Shown in pieces: positions 53,942 to 62,776 of a stretch of 64,000 bases of DNA. Source of the DNA: Gemmatimonadaceae bacterium (lineage in GTDB: Bacteria; Gemmatimonadota; Gemmatimonadetes; Gemmatimonadales; Gemmatimonadaceae); the NCBI GenBank assembly GCA_019752115.1, contig JAIEMN010000016.1:36454-100453 (forward strand), read 5' to 3'. The notes below the pieces were generated by a model. The model saw only the letters and a program-made list of their open reading frames with translations, ran no database searches and was not told where the DNA came from. Positions within the stretch are counted from its first letter, which is position 1. The number at the start of each line of letters is the position of its first letter. The translations under genes were made by a program, and so were the position numbers.

Positions 53942-54814
53942 ATGGCAGCGCGCGGCGGGAAGAAGGTCGTCATCATCAAGAAGAAGGTCGTCGGCGGTGG
54001 CGGACACCACGGCGGCTCATGGAAGGTCGCGTACGCCGACTTCGTGACCGCCATGATGGCCTTCTTCATGGTGATGTGGATCCTCGGCATGGATGACAAG
54101 ACGAAGCAGGCCATCGAGGGCTACTTCGCCAATCCCGTCGGCTACAAGAAGGGCTACGGCGCCGGCTCGAGCCCGCTGTCCACCGGCACCTCGCCGTCGA
54201 ACGTGCAGCGCACGCCGCTCCGCCTGATGGTGCGCTCCACCGAACAGCGCACCTTTGAAGAGCTGCGCAAGTCGATCCTCACCAAACTCGAGGCCAACGA
54301 CTCGCTCAAGAAGCTCAATGCCAGCTGGGATGTGCAGGTCACGCAGGAGGGGCTGCGCATCGAACTCGTCGAAGGCGACAAGGGCGATACGTACTTCCCG
54401 AGCGGCTCGGCCAAGATGAATTCGGTCACCGCCCTCGCGCTGCAGTTGGTGGGCTCCGAGCTCGCCACGCTGAACCATCCCGTGATCCTCGAAGGCCACA
54501 CCGACGCCGCGCCCTTCGGCAAAGACGCGAGCTACACCAACTGGGAGCTCAGCGCCGATCGCGCCAACGCCGCCCGGCGCGTTCTCGAAAGCTCCGGCCT
54601 CACACCCGATCGCGTCCAGGAAGTTCGCGGACTCGGCGCCACCCAGCCCCGCGTTCCCGACGATCCCATGGCCTCGGCCAACCGTCGCATCTCGATCCTG
54701 CTCCCGTACACCAACGTCCCCGAACCGGCCGGCGCGAACGCCGAGGATCTGGCGGCGAAGAAGCAGGACAGCTTGGTGACCCAGATAACGCAACCGATAA
54801 GACGGAATTATTGA
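53942..54814 (+). CDS. motB: MotB, stator subunit with OmpA-like domain
   Basis: A 290-residue protein. A basic N-terminus is followed by the single membrane helix with proton-carrying Asp33 (VAYADFVTAMMAFFMVMWIL). A plug and linker follow, then an OmpA-like peptidoglycan-binding domain from about residue 145 (VILEGHTDAAPFGKDASYTN, then WELSADRANAARRVLESSG). The second subunit of the stator. Confidence 0.95.
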   Translation: MAARGGKKVVIIKKKVVGGGGHHGGSWKVAYADFVTAMMAFFMVMWILGMDDKTKQAIEGYFANPVGYKKGYGAGSSPLSTGTSPSNVQRTPLRLMVRSTEQRTFEELRKSILTKLEANDSLKKLNASWDVQVTQEGLRIELVEGDKGDTYFPSGSAKMNSVTALALQLVGSELATLNHPVILEGHTDAAPFGKDASYTNWELSADRANAARRVLESSGLTPDRVQEVRGLGATQPRVPDDPMASANRRISILLPYTNVPEPAGANAEDLAAKKQDSLVTQITQPIRRNY

Positions 54815-54911
54815 GAGCGCTCGACGTGCACTCGGGGTCACTCGCCTGACCGTGCTGGCTACAAGCGCTGAATTCTAGGAGCCAGGGGGGAGGGTTTAGG
54901 GGGGAGTTGTT

Positions 54912-54941
54912 GGCGGGCTTGCGCTATCGCGCTTGCCCGCC
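54912..54941. terminator. Hairpin at the convergent motB / four-helix-bundle ends
   Basis: GGCGGGC-TT-GCGC pairs with GCGC-TT-GCCCGCC around TATC. The loop region contains the stop codon of the minus-strand gene. It probably ends transcription in both directions. Confidence 0.6.
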
Positions 54942-55292
54942 TTGTCGTTTGCGATAGGCGCGTAGGGCGTGCAGCATGCGACGGATCTCCGCCAGCTCCT
55001 GTTCGACCGGTTCGATGCCGCGAAAGCTGGGCTGTAAACGCGTGACAAGCGCGAGGTGACTCGATACCTCGTTGGCCGACTTGATCGCGATCCCCAGATA
55101 CCGAGCGAACTCCAAGGGTGAGTCGGCTCCGGCCCCTTCCGCGATGTTCGCGGGAATCGACATGGCCGCGCGTCGCAGCTGGCTTTTCATGCCCGGCGCA
55201 AGCTGCGCGTTCACATAGCGCGTCAAGCGCACAATCTCCACCGCCACATCACGCGAGCGCCGCCACACCAGGAGGTTCTCATGATTCTGCAT
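54924..55292 (-). CDS. Four-helix-bundle protein (S23 / 23S rRNA intervening-sequence family)
   Basis: A 122-residue protein with the family pattern: NLLVWRRSRDVAVEIVRLT, QLRRAAMSIPANIAEGAGAD, FARYLGIAIKSANEVSSHL and a basic C-terminus. Relatives are encoded in intervening sequences of 23S rRNA and, more distantly, as Avd accessory proteins of retroelements. No reverse transcriptase or rRNA is nearby. Inverted repeats flank the gene. Confidence 0.88.
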   Translation of the reverse strand: MQNHENLLVWRRSRDVAVEIVRLTRYVNAQLAPGMKSQLRRAAMSIPANIAEGAGADSPLEFARYLGIAIKSANEVSSHLALVTRLQPSFRGIEPVEQELAEIRRMLHALRAYRKRQGGQAR

Positions 55293-55443
55293 GAGCCGAT
55301 GGTAGCCCGCCGCGTCACCAAGCCGTCACCCCGCAGTACCACCACCCCCTCAACCCTCCCCCCTGGCCCCTGAACAGCAGCGCCACTAACCAGCATCCCA
55401 CCCGCGGATGCCGCCCCCAAGCCAGTCGAGCGGTCTCCCAGCG

Positions 55444-56706
55444 TTATCCTTTCACATACGACAGCCGCTCCCCCGCCCACATCACCGCCTCCGCGTACAT
55501 CTCGCCCAGCTCCGCCAGCGCGGCCGCGTTCGACTCTTCGTGCACCAGCGCCCACTCCGCCTGCTCGTAGGCGTTCGCCAGGCGCAGCACCGCCGCGTGC
55601 GGGCCAGTGCCTTCGAGGAGGGCTTCGCGGATGTCTTCTTTGACGGGCAAGCGATCCAGCACTTCGGTCATCGGCAAGCCGAGCAGCGCGTCCATGCGGG
55701 AGAGGAGCCCCACGAGGAAGCGCGCCGCCGGATCGCCACTGGCGTCGTGGGCGGTGATGTTTTCGCAGAAGCGCCCGCGCACCAGCGCGGCGACGACGGC
55801 TTCGTGCGTCACGGGGTTCCGCGCGCCCACGCTCGACACGAGCATGATGAGCATCCAGCGCGACAGCGCTTCGCGACCGATGAGGCGAATGGCGTAGGGA
55901 ATCGAATCCACGCCGCGCCCGCCGAACGCCGCGGCATTCACGATGCGCAGCAGCGCGAGCGACAGCGACGGATGGCTGCGGAACGCCTCTTCGAGCGCGC
56001 GATCGGTGACGTTGGGCTCATTGAGCAGCGCCATGATGTGGAACATCGTGACCTGCTGCACCTGCACCGCGCGGCCGTCCATCGTTTCCGGACGGCTGAA
56101 CACGTAGCCCTGGAAGAGCGTGAAGCCGACTTGCTTGCAGGCCGCGAGCGCCGGGCGCGTCTCCACCCGCTCGGCCAGCACGGCGATCCCCATCTTGCGC
56201 AGACGCTCCACGGTGGGGGCCAGCGCGGCCAGATCGCGGTCGAGCACATCGATCTTCACGATCGACGCGAACGGCAGCAGCGCGTCGAGCGACTCGCGGC
56301 CATCATAGTCATCGAGGGCGATCGTGTACCCTTCGCTTACCGCACGCGCGCAGGCATCCACCACGGCGGCGGTGCCATCCACCGATTCCAGAAGCTCGAG
56401 CACCACGGCCGACGGATCGAAGATCTTGTACAGATCCCCGAGCAGATGCTCTTCGGTAATGTTCACGAAGGCGGTCGTGCCGGCGGTCAGGCGGTCGAGC
56501 CCGATGGAGAGCAGCGCATGGAGCGCGGTATCACTGCACATGAACGCCGCCGAGCGCCCCAGGCCCGCCTCGGTCGCATCCGCCGAGGCGCGGTACAACA
56601 GTTCGTACGCCACGCGTTGATCGGCGGCGTCGAAGATCGGCTGTCGGGCGATGAAGACGTGCTGCGCCGTCGGGGGCGGCGTCACGTCGACGTCTGAAAC
56701 AGGCAT
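55444..56706 (-). CDS. EAL-HDOD protein (YuxH family)
   Basis: A 420-residue protein. Residues 15-205 form an EAL-like domain (FIARQPIFDAADQRVAYELL, then ALDDYDG, VKIDVLD, LAERVET and LFQGYVFSRP). The signature is ELLYR rather than EALxR, as is usual in YuxH proteins. Residues 215-400 form an HDOD domain (LLRIVNAAAFGGRGVDSIPY, then AIRLIGREALSRWM). It may bind or cleave c-di-GMP and so affect motility; activity is uncertain. Start at MPVSDVDV; a GTG 13 codons upstream is the alternative. Confidence 0.87.
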   Translation of the reverse strand: MPVSDVDVTPPPTAQHVFIARQPIFDAADQRVAYELLYRASADATEAGLGRSAAFMCSDTALHALLSIGLDRLTAGTTAFVNITEEHLLGDLYKIFDPSAVVLELLESVDGTAAVVDACARAVSEGYTIALDDYDGRESLDALLPFASIVKIDVLDRDLAALAPTVERLRKMGIAVLAERVETRPALAACKQVGFTLFQGYVFSRPETMDGRAVQVQQVTMFHIMALLNEPNVTDRALEEAFRSHPSLSLALLRIVNAAAFGGRGVDSIPYAIRLIGREALSRWMLIMLVSSVGARNPVTHEAVVAALVRGRFCENITAHDASGDPAARFLVGLLSRMDALLGLPMTEVLDRLPVKEDIREALLEGTGPHAAVLRLANAYEQAEWALVHEESNAAALAELGEMYAEAVMWAGERLSYVKG

Positions 56707-56799
56707 TGGGCGGCGAGCGGGGAATCGGGAACGCGTGCCGACCACGGGCGTACGACGTCATGAGGTCAGACACTCCATCCTTCGACTATCGGGGTTGCT

Positions 56800-57750
56800 A
56801 TGCGGCAACTTCTTGCACGACCGATCTGTGACAGTCGGCACCGCGCGCATCGCGCGCTGGCGCTGGTCGCAGTCGGCGCACTTGGCCTGGCCGCCTGTGG
56901 GGATCGCCCGGAGCGTACCGCCGCCGTCGATTCGGCGCTGGCGCGCGATCTGACGCTCGCCGGGTCGGCGTCGAACCCGGTGTCGCTGGGCGATACGGCC
57001 ATGCGCGCGCCATCTGCGCCAGCCAAGCCAACTGAGCCATCAACACGCCAGAAACAAGCGAATAACACGCCACGAAAGCCTGTTTTGGCGCAAAAGATCG
57101 CGCCGAAGCCTGTAGCACGTCCAACGCGCCAGACGCCCGCGCCTGCACCGGCGCCAGTGGCCACCACCCCGGCGCCGGCGCCCGTCCCTGCCGCCCCCAT
57201 GCCAGCCCCGGCCCCCGGTCCGGCGCCGGCGGCGCGCGGCAGCATCGGCGCCGGCACGCTGCTCTCCGGCGCCACGAGCGCCGAGATCTGCTCCTTGGCC
57301 AACCGGCCCGGTGACCGGTTTGTCGTCTCCCTCGCCCGCACCGTGACGGGGAGCAACGGCGCCGTCCTCGACGCGGGCACCCCCATCCTCATCGAACTCG
57401 CGAGCGCCGGCACCGACGGGTTCACCTTCCGCCTGCGGGGCGTGCAGGTCCATGGGGACTTCGTGCCCGCGGAGGGGAGCGTGGCGGTGAACGACGCGAC
57501 CACCACCGAGCGGTCGGTGAGTGGCGGCAACGACAAGGGGAAGGTCATCACCGGCGCGGTCGCCGGCGCCATTCTCGGGCGCATTCTGGGCGGTGGGGCC
57601 AAGGGCGCGGTGATCGGGGCGGCTGGCGGGGCGGCGGCCGGCACGGTCGCTGCGCAACGGAGTCGGGTGGCCGAGCGCTGCCTCGCGGCGGGCGCCACTA
57701 TTAGCGTGACGCTGTCGGCGCCGCTCGTTCTCCCCACATCCGCTCCGTGA
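56800..57750 (+). CDS. Lipoprotein with Pro/Ala linker and glycine-zipper domain
   Basis: A 316-residue protein with a signal peptide and lipobox LGLAAC (Cys33). Residues 60-145 are Pro/Ala/Lys-rich and could span the periplasm. Residues 150-310 are a beta-rich domain with a glycine-zipper stretch (KGKVITGAVAGAILGRILGG) near residue 248. It is likely an outer-membrane anchored envelope protein. Its stop overlaps the ABC ATPase start, so it may belong to the exporter operon. Confidence 0.75.
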   Translation: MRQLLARPICDSRHRAHRALALVAVGALGLAACGDRPERTAAVDSALARDLTLAGSASNPVSLGDTAMRAPSAPAKPTEPSTRQKQANNTPRKPVLAQKIAPKPVARPTRQTPAPAPAPVATTPAPAPVPAAPMPAPAPGPAPAARGSIGAGTLLSGATSAEICSLANRPGDRFVVSLARTVTGSNGAVLDAGTPILIELASAGTDGFTFRLRGVQVHGDFVPAEGSVAVNDATTTERSVSGGNDKGKVITGAVAGAILGRILGGGAKGAVIGAAGGAAAGTVAAQRSRVAERCLAAGATISVTLSAPLVLPTSAP

Positions 57751-58499
57751 TCGACGTTTCCGCGTACACCAAACTCTACGGCGATGTCGTGGCCGTGCAG
57801 GGACTCTCCTTTCATGTCGCGCCTGGCGATGTGCTGGGGCTTGTTGGCCCGAACGGGGCCGGCAAGACCACGACCCTGCGCGCCCTCGCCGGCATCCTGC
57901 AGCCCACGAGCGGATCCATTCAGATCGCCGGGGTCGATCTGGCGAAGGATCCGGTCACAGCCAAGCAGCAGCTGGCGTTCATCCCCGATGAACCGGCGCT
58001 CTTTGACTATCTGACGGTCACCGAGCATCTGCGCTTCTGCGCGCGCCTCTACGGGGTGGCCGATGCCGAACCCCGCATCCCGGCGCTGCTCGACGAACTC
58101 GAGCTCACCCCCAAGCGCGACGCGCTCCCCACGGAGCTGTCGCGCGGCATGAAGCAGAAGCTGGCCATCGCCTGCGGCCTGCTGCATCAGCCGCGCGCCC
58201 TGTTGCTCGATGAGCCGCTCACCGGGCTCGACCCGGTGGGGATCCGCCGCATGAAGGAAACGATCACCGCGCGCGCACGCGAAGGCACCGCCGTGATCCT
58301 CAGCTCGCATCTGCTGCACCTCGTCGAAGAGCTGTGCACGCGGCTGCTGGTGATTCGCAAAGGGCAGATGGTCGCCTTCGGCACCCTGGATGACATCGTG
58401 ACCCAGCGTCCCGCGCTTGCTGGCCGCTCACTCGAGGAGATCTTCATCGCGCTCACCGGCGACGAGCCGGCCGCCGATCCCGTGACCACCGCGGCGTAA
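57747..58499 (+). CDS. ABC transporter ATP-binding protein (exporter type)
   Basis: A 250-residue ATPase. Walker A is GPNGAGKTTTLRAL near residue 35, the signature is LSRGMKQKLAIACGLL near residue 131, and Walker B is ALLLDEPLTGLDP. GTG start overlapping the lipoprotein gene. It is paired with the permease that follows. The substrate is unknown; the subfamily fits heterodimeric or ABC-2-type export. Confidence 0.93.
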   Translation: MIDVSAYTKLYGDVVAVQGLSFHVAPGDVLGLVGPNGAGKTTTLRALAGILQPTSGSIQIAGVDLAKDPVTAKQQLAFIPDEPALFDYLTVTEHLRFCARLYGVADAEPRIPALLDELELTPKRDALPTELSRGMKQKLAIACGLLHQPRALLLDEPLTGLDPVGIRRMKETITARAREGTAVILSSHLLHLVEELCTRLLVIRKGQMVAFGTLDDIVTQRPALAGRSLEEIFIALTGDEPAADPVTTAA

Positions 58500-58506
58500 C
58501 GCGGCC

Positions 58507-60255
58507 GTGGCCACGACGGACCGTCAGCCCGCGCCGCTGAGCGCGCTCGCGTATCTCTACGCGCGCGCCTTTGCCAATCGCGTGCGCCAGCAGACGCGGC
58601 GGGTGCGCAGCCCGCGCTACATCGCCGCCGTCGCCCTCGGCGCGCTCTACCTGTGGTGGGCGCTCTTCCGCAACGCGCAGATGAACGGCTCGCCGCTCAC
58701 CGCGCTGCTGCAGTCGGAACCGCTGCTGGTGCTGGGCAGCACGCTCCTGCTGCTGTCGTCGGCGCGCTGGTGGCTGTTCGGCAGTGAGCGCGGCGCGCTC
58801 GCCTTTGCTCCGGCCGAAGTCCAGTTCCTCTTCCCCGCGCCGATCACACGCCGGGGGCTCGTGCACGCCAAGCTGCTGCGCCTGCAGTTGGCCATTCTGG
58901 TGAACACGCTGATCTTCTCGGTGCTCTTCCGCGGCAACGCGGGCGAGCTGGCCTCGTGGGAGCGCGGGCTCGCGCTGTGGGTCGTGTTCTCCACGCTGGC
59001 GCTGCATCGGCTGGGCGCGGCCATCGTGCGCGCGAGCGCCATGGAGCATGGTCAGGCCGGCGCGCGACGCGGCCTCGTGCCGCTGGTGATTTTCGGAGCG
59101 CTGGTCGGCATGGTGGTGTACGGGCTCGCCGTCGAGCTCCCCACGCTGCGCTTTGCCAGCACAAGTGGCGTCAAGGCGCTCATCACCGCCATAACCGACG
59201 CGTTGCAGGCGCCGGTACCGGCGGCCGCGCTGTGGCCCGTGCGCACGCTGCTCGAACCGGTGCAGCTCATTCGCACCCCCGCCTTCTGGCCCGCGCTGGC
59301 AGGCGCGGGGGCGCTGCTGCTCCTGCACTACGTGTGGGTCGTGCGCCTCGATCGGGCGTTCGAAGAAGCGGCCATCGAAGCCACGCAGCACCGCGCCGAG
59401 CGCCTCCAGCGCTTTCGCGCGTCGCAGATGGGGCGCACGCGCAGTCGGAGCGGGAAGCTCGCGCGGGTGCCGTCGCTTGGGCTCCGCGGCCGGCCGGAAG
59501 TCGCCATCGTCTGGAAGAACATTGTCGCCGCCATGCGCGGCGGATCCTGGACGACCCAGCTGGTGTCGTTCACGATCGGCCTCGCCATTCTGGCCGCCGT
59601 CACACGCTCGGCGTCCACGCGCGCCGGTGACGCCTTCATGGGCGTGACCATCGGCTGGGGCGCCATGCTGCTCTTCGTGGGGCCGCTCTGGATGCGCTTC
59701 GACCTGCGCCTCGATCTCCCCAAACTGGCGCAGCTCAAGACGATGCCGCTCGCCGGCTGGCGGATTGTGGGCGCCGAGATCGTCGCCGTCACCGTGTTGC
59801 ACAGCATCACGGTGTGGTCGCTGATGACGGTCCCGCTGGTGATGTTCCTGCAGGACCCGGCGCTGTTCTTCCAGAGCGGCGCCACGATTCCGATCATCGT
59901 GGCCGTGGTCGTGGGTGTGCCGGTGTTCAACGCGCTGATGTTCACCGTCCAGAACGCCACCGCGCTGCTCTTTCCGGCGTGGGTGCGCCTCGGGACCGAA
60001 GCGCGCGGCTTCGAAACGATGGGCCAGAATCTGCTCACCACCGGCGCGACCACACTCGTCGCTGCGGTCGCGCTCGTGTTTCCTGCCGGCGCCGGGGTGC
60101 TGATTCTGTGGCTCACGGGCGACTGGAACGGCTGGTCGGTGGTGCTCGCCACGCTCGTGGCGAACCTCATCATTGCCCTCGAGCTCTGGCCCGTGTGGCG
60201 GTGGCTTGGCACGGTCTTCGAGGAGACCGACGTCACCGACGTGGCAGCCGCTTAA
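58507..60255 (+). CDS. ABC exporter permease, large membrane protein
   Basis: A 582-residue protein with about ten hydrophobic segments in two clusters, separated by a cytoplasmic loop (QHRAERLQRFRASQMGRTR). It starts ALAYLYARAFANRVRQQTRR, as in putative ABC exporter (PF16962-like) permeases. GTG start, 7 bp after the ATPase. It probably works with the ATPase as an exporter of unknown cargo. Confidence 0.83.
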   Translation: MATTDRQPAPLSALAYLYARAFANRVRQQTRRVRSPRYIAAVALGALYLWWALFRNAQMNGSPLTALLQSEPLLVLGSTLLLLSSARWWLFGSERGALAFAPAEVQFLFPAPITRRGLVHAKLLRLQLAILVNTLIFSVLFRGNAGELASWERGLALWVVFSTLALHRLGAAIVRASAMEHGQAGARRGLVPLVIFGALVGMVVYGLAVELPTLRFASTSGVKALITAITDALQAPVPAAALWPVRTLLEPVQLIRTPAFWPALAGAGALLLLHYVWVVRLDRAFEEAAIEATQHRAERLQRFRASQMGRTRSRSGKLARVPSLGLRGRPEVAIVWKNIVAAMRGGSWTTQLVSFTIGLAILAAVTRSASTRAGDAFMGVTIGWGAMLLFVGPLWMRFDLRLDLPKLAQLKTMPLAGWRIVGAEIVAVTVLHSITVWSLMTVPLVMFLQDPALFFQSGATIPIIVAVVVGVPVFNALMFTVQNATALLFPAWVRLGTEARGFETMGQNLLTTGATTLVAAVALVFPAGAGVLILWLTGDWNGWSVVLATLVANLIIALELWPVWRWLGTVFEETDVTDVAAA

Positions 60256-60257
60256 CG

Positions 60258-60291
60258 AAGGCCCCCCGGGCGGTTGAGCCCGGGGGGCCTT
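60258..60291. terminator. Strong hairpin after the ABC permease gene
   Basis: A perfect 14-bp stem AAGGCCCCCCGGGC/GCCCGGGGGGCCTT around GGTTGA, starting 3 bp after the stop. It has no long U-tract beyond the closing TT. Confidence 0.8.
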
Positions 60292-60358
60292 CCCGGACGG
60301 AGGCTTGCTGTCTAACCTGCGACAGCCCCCGCGGTACCCCGATCCAACGAACGCTCCA

Positions 60359-61012
60359 ATGGCCGCCAACGAGTTCGAGCCCGACGACGACTTCACTCCC
60401 GACGACGAGTCCCCCGACGAGCAGGATGCGGGCGACGAGGCGGAGGGCGAGCAGCGTCAGGCGGTGTTCGTGACCACGCGCGAACCCATCACGCTGCACG
60501 TCGCCCAGCTCGACGATCCGCGCGCCCCCGAGAACTGCGCGCTGGCGTCGTACATCGACGATCGGCTCGTCGCGCGGAGCGCCATGCCGCCCGAAGCGAT
60601 CGCTCGCCTGCTCAACCTCAAGCTTTTCGACGAGCCGGTGCAGCTCGGCCTGTTCGCGTTCGAGGAGTCCCCGGGGCTGCAGTGTCGCCTGTTCGCGCTC
60701 GTGCCCCGCGCGTTGCTCGAAGCGCAGGATCACGAGTCGGAGCCCTGGAAGGCGAGCGTCCCGAGCTACGAAGCGTCCGTCGGGGCCGATGATGACGACG
60801 ACGATGAGGACGACGAGGATGACGACGAGACCGAGGAGGCGCCGTTCGAAACGATCCTCCTCGGCCACATCGTGCGCTTCGAAAAGGACCGTCGCCATCC
60901 CGATGACCTCGCCGCCGAAGCGGTGGACATCCTGCAGCGCATCATCAACGGCGCCGAGCCGCTCGAAGATGCCGACAAGAAAGCGATCGACGATCTGCTG
61001 GGATCGCTTTAG
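60359..61012 (+). CDS. Acidic protein of unknown function
   Basis: A 217-residue protein I do not recognise. The N-terminal 35 residues are Asp/Glu-rich. A compact domain (IDDRLVARSAMPPEAIARLL, then LKLFDEPVQLGLFAFEESPG) lies at residues 60-120. A run of almost only Asp and Glu is at about 142-160. A helical C-terminus follows (AAEAVDILQRIINGAEPLED). No signal or membrane segment. Its stop lies in the second CACAGAG inverted repeat. Confidence 0.72.
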   Translation: MAANEFEPDDDFTPDDESPDEQDAGDEAEGEQRQAVFVTTREPITLHVAQLDDPRAPENCALASYIDDRLVARSAMPPEAIARLLNLKLFDEPVQLGLFAFEESPGLQCRLFALVPRALLEAQDHESEPWKASVPSYEASVGADDDDDDEDDEDDDETEEAPFETILLGHIVRFEKDRRHPDDLAAEAVDILQRIINGAEPLEDADKKAIDDLLGSL

Positions 61013-61116
61013 ACAGCTCGCACAGGGTGCACAGAGAACCACAGGGGGCACAGAGAGTCGTGATGAGTCTCTGTGCCCCCCTGTGGTTCACGGTGTACTC
61101 TGTGCAAGCTGTTTCT
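61011..61116. repeat. Long imperfect inverted repeat of the CACAGAG family, copy 2
   Basis: Arms 61011-61057 and 61067-61116 pair through GACAGCTCGCACAG, ACAGAGAACCACAGG and GGCACAGAGA-type words. It contains the stop codons of both convergent genes, so it is a candidate bidirectional terminator. It shares its CACAGAG/CCACAG vocabulary and layout with 9765-9878. Confidence 0.85.
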
Positions 61117-62776
61117 AGGGCGCCCGTCGAATGACAACGTAATAGTTCTCATCAGCACGCAGCACGCCGGCGCCAACACTCAGCGCCACAGGTGACCACT
61201 CCGCCGTCACGCGGCTCTTCACCATCTTCCCCGACGCCGAGAGCGGGACCTCGAGCGCAAAGCCCGGCACCACATCGGCGAAGCGCACCTGCACCCCGTC
61301 GCCGTCGGGCTTCCATTCAAGCGCGGGGATCTTGGTCGTCGTGAGATACTGCGCAAACACCGGCGCCAGATCGATCCCGGCCTGCTGCGAGATGTAGGCC
61401 TGCACCTGCGCACCGGTCACCGTCTGGTGCGCATACGTGCTCTGCACGCCGCGCAGGATCTGCTTCCACTTGGCATCATCGCCGATGATCTGGCGAATGG
61501 TGTGCAGCATGTTGCCGCCCTTGTAGTACATGTCGCCCGAGCCTTCGGCGTTCACGCCATAGGCGGCGATGATGGGCTGATCGTTGCGCACCTTGGCGCG
61601 GGTGCCGATGACATAGCGGGCCCCGGCCGCTTTGCCCAGTCGGCACTCCACATAGAGGTTCTCGGCGTAGTTCGCGAACGACTCGTGCACCCACATGTCG
61701 GCGAGGTCCTTGGAGGTCAGGCTGTTCCCCCACCACTCGTGCGCACTTTCGTGCACGATGATGAAGTCCCACAGCAACCCCACACCGGTCCCCGAGAGGT
61801 CGGTGCCGAGATAGCCATTCTGGAAGCGATTGCCGTAGCCCACCGCACTCTGGTGCTCCATCCCCAGATGCGGCGTTTCGATGAGCTTGTAGCCGTCTTC
61901 GTACCACGGATACGGCCCGAACCAGTTCTCGAAACACTGGATCATCGGCTTCGCCTGCCGGAACTGCTGTTCCGCCGCCTGGCGATGGAAGGCCAGCGGC
62001 CAGTAGTCCATCGTCAGCGGGCCACGCTCGCCCTGATGGATCTCGCTGAAGTGCTCGTACGTCCCCGCATTGATCGCGACATCGTAGTTGTTGATGGGGT
62101 GCACGAGGAACCACTCCCACGTCGTGGTGCGATCGTCGTGATGCGTCACCCGGCGCAGTCGGCCGTTCGACACGTTCACCATCGGATCGGGGACGCGAAT
62201 CGCCACGCGCTGGCTGTCCGGCTCATCCGCCTGCGTGTCCTTGGTGGGCCACCACACACTCGCACCCAAGCCCTGATTCGCCGTTGCCACCCAGGGGTTG
62301 CCAAGGCTGTCGGCGCGCCAGATGAGCCCCCCATCCCACGGCGGGTTCTTGGCCGCGCGCGGTTTGCCGTGGTAGTACGTGGTGACCGTGCGTCGCTCGC
62401 CGACCTTCTGATTCACCACGACCGTCGCAAAGAAGGCATTGCCGTCGCGCGTGAAGGGGAGCTTCGCACCATCCTGCACGATGCTGTCCACCTCGAGCGG
62501 CACCTGCAAATCGATCTGGAGTTGCGTCTGCCGGGCCTTGGCGGGCGCGGTGACCTTGTAGGTGATGCCACTGGCGCCGCGCAGCGTGCTGTCGGTGGGC
62601 GAGACGCGCACGCGCAGATCGTAGAACTCGACATCCCACCAGCTGCGCCCCGGGCCGTTGCCGCCGCGCAGGGAGTCGGCATGCGTGTAGACGGGGGCCG
62701 GCCGCTGGGCGAGCAGCCCCGCGGGCGTGGTGGCGAGCAGCGCGAGCGCGGCACGGAAGAGCGATCGGGTGTTCAT
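61115..62776 (-). CDS. M1-family metallopeptidase (aminopeptidase-like), secreted
   Basis: A 553-residue protein with a signal peptide (LFRAALALLATTPAGLLAQ). The zinc site is His342-Glu343-Ser-Ala-His346 and Glu365 (HExxH-x18-E) in VHESAHEWWGN and MWVHESFAN. The exopeptidase-type motif is LGMEH (304-308), in place of GAMEN. It likely trims peptides in the periplasm. Its ATG overlaps the rmuC stop (ATGA). The frame upstream of 62776 is a shadow of rmuC. Confidence 0.92.
   Translation of the reverse strand: MNTRSLFRAALALLATTPAGLLAQRPAPVYTHADSLRGGNGPGRSWWDVEFYDLRVRVSPTDSTLRGASGITYKVTAPAKARQTQLQIDLQVPLEVDSIVQDGAKLPFTRDGNAFFATVVVNQKVGERRTVTTYYHGKPRAAKNPPWDGGLIWRADSLGNPWVATANQGLGASVWWPTKDTQADEPDSQRVAIRVPDPMVNVSNGRLRRVTHHDDRTTTWEWFLVHPINNYDVAINAGTYEHFSEIHQGERGPLTMDYWPLAFHRQAAEQQFRQAKPMIQCFENWFGPYPWYEDGYKLIETPHLGMEHQSAVGYGNRFQNGYLGTDLSGTGVGLLWDFIIVHESAHEWWGNSLTSKDLADMWVHESFANYAENLYVECRLGKAAGARYVIGTRAKVRNDQPIIAAYGVNAEGSGDMYYKGGNMLHTIRQIIGDDAKWKQILRGVQSTYAHQTVTGAQVQAYISQQAGIDLAPVFAQYLTTTKIPALEWKPDGDGVQVRFADVVPGFALEVPLSASGKMVKSRVTAEWSPVALSVGAGVLRADENYYVVIRRAP

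Larger units (their letters stand above)
54877..55371. repeat. Cassette with 26-bp inverted ends around a four-helix-bundle gene
   Basis: 54877-54902 and the reverse complement of 55346-55371 agree at 24 of 26 positions (both contain CCAGGGGGGAGGGTT). The 495-bp unit contains one gene, on the minus strand. Transcripts across it could fold into a long stem. Confidence 0.72.

Noticed and set aside
56776..56803. FliA-like promoter before the EAL-HDOD gene (AGAAGTTG-N12-CCCGATAG on the minus strand)
   Set aside because: Only five of eight -35 bases match and the spacer is 12; too weak to list as a feature.
58453..60396. 647-residue open frame opposite the ABC permease
   Set aside because: Arg/Glu/His/Gln-rich shadow; the plus strand encodes a coherent membrane protein.
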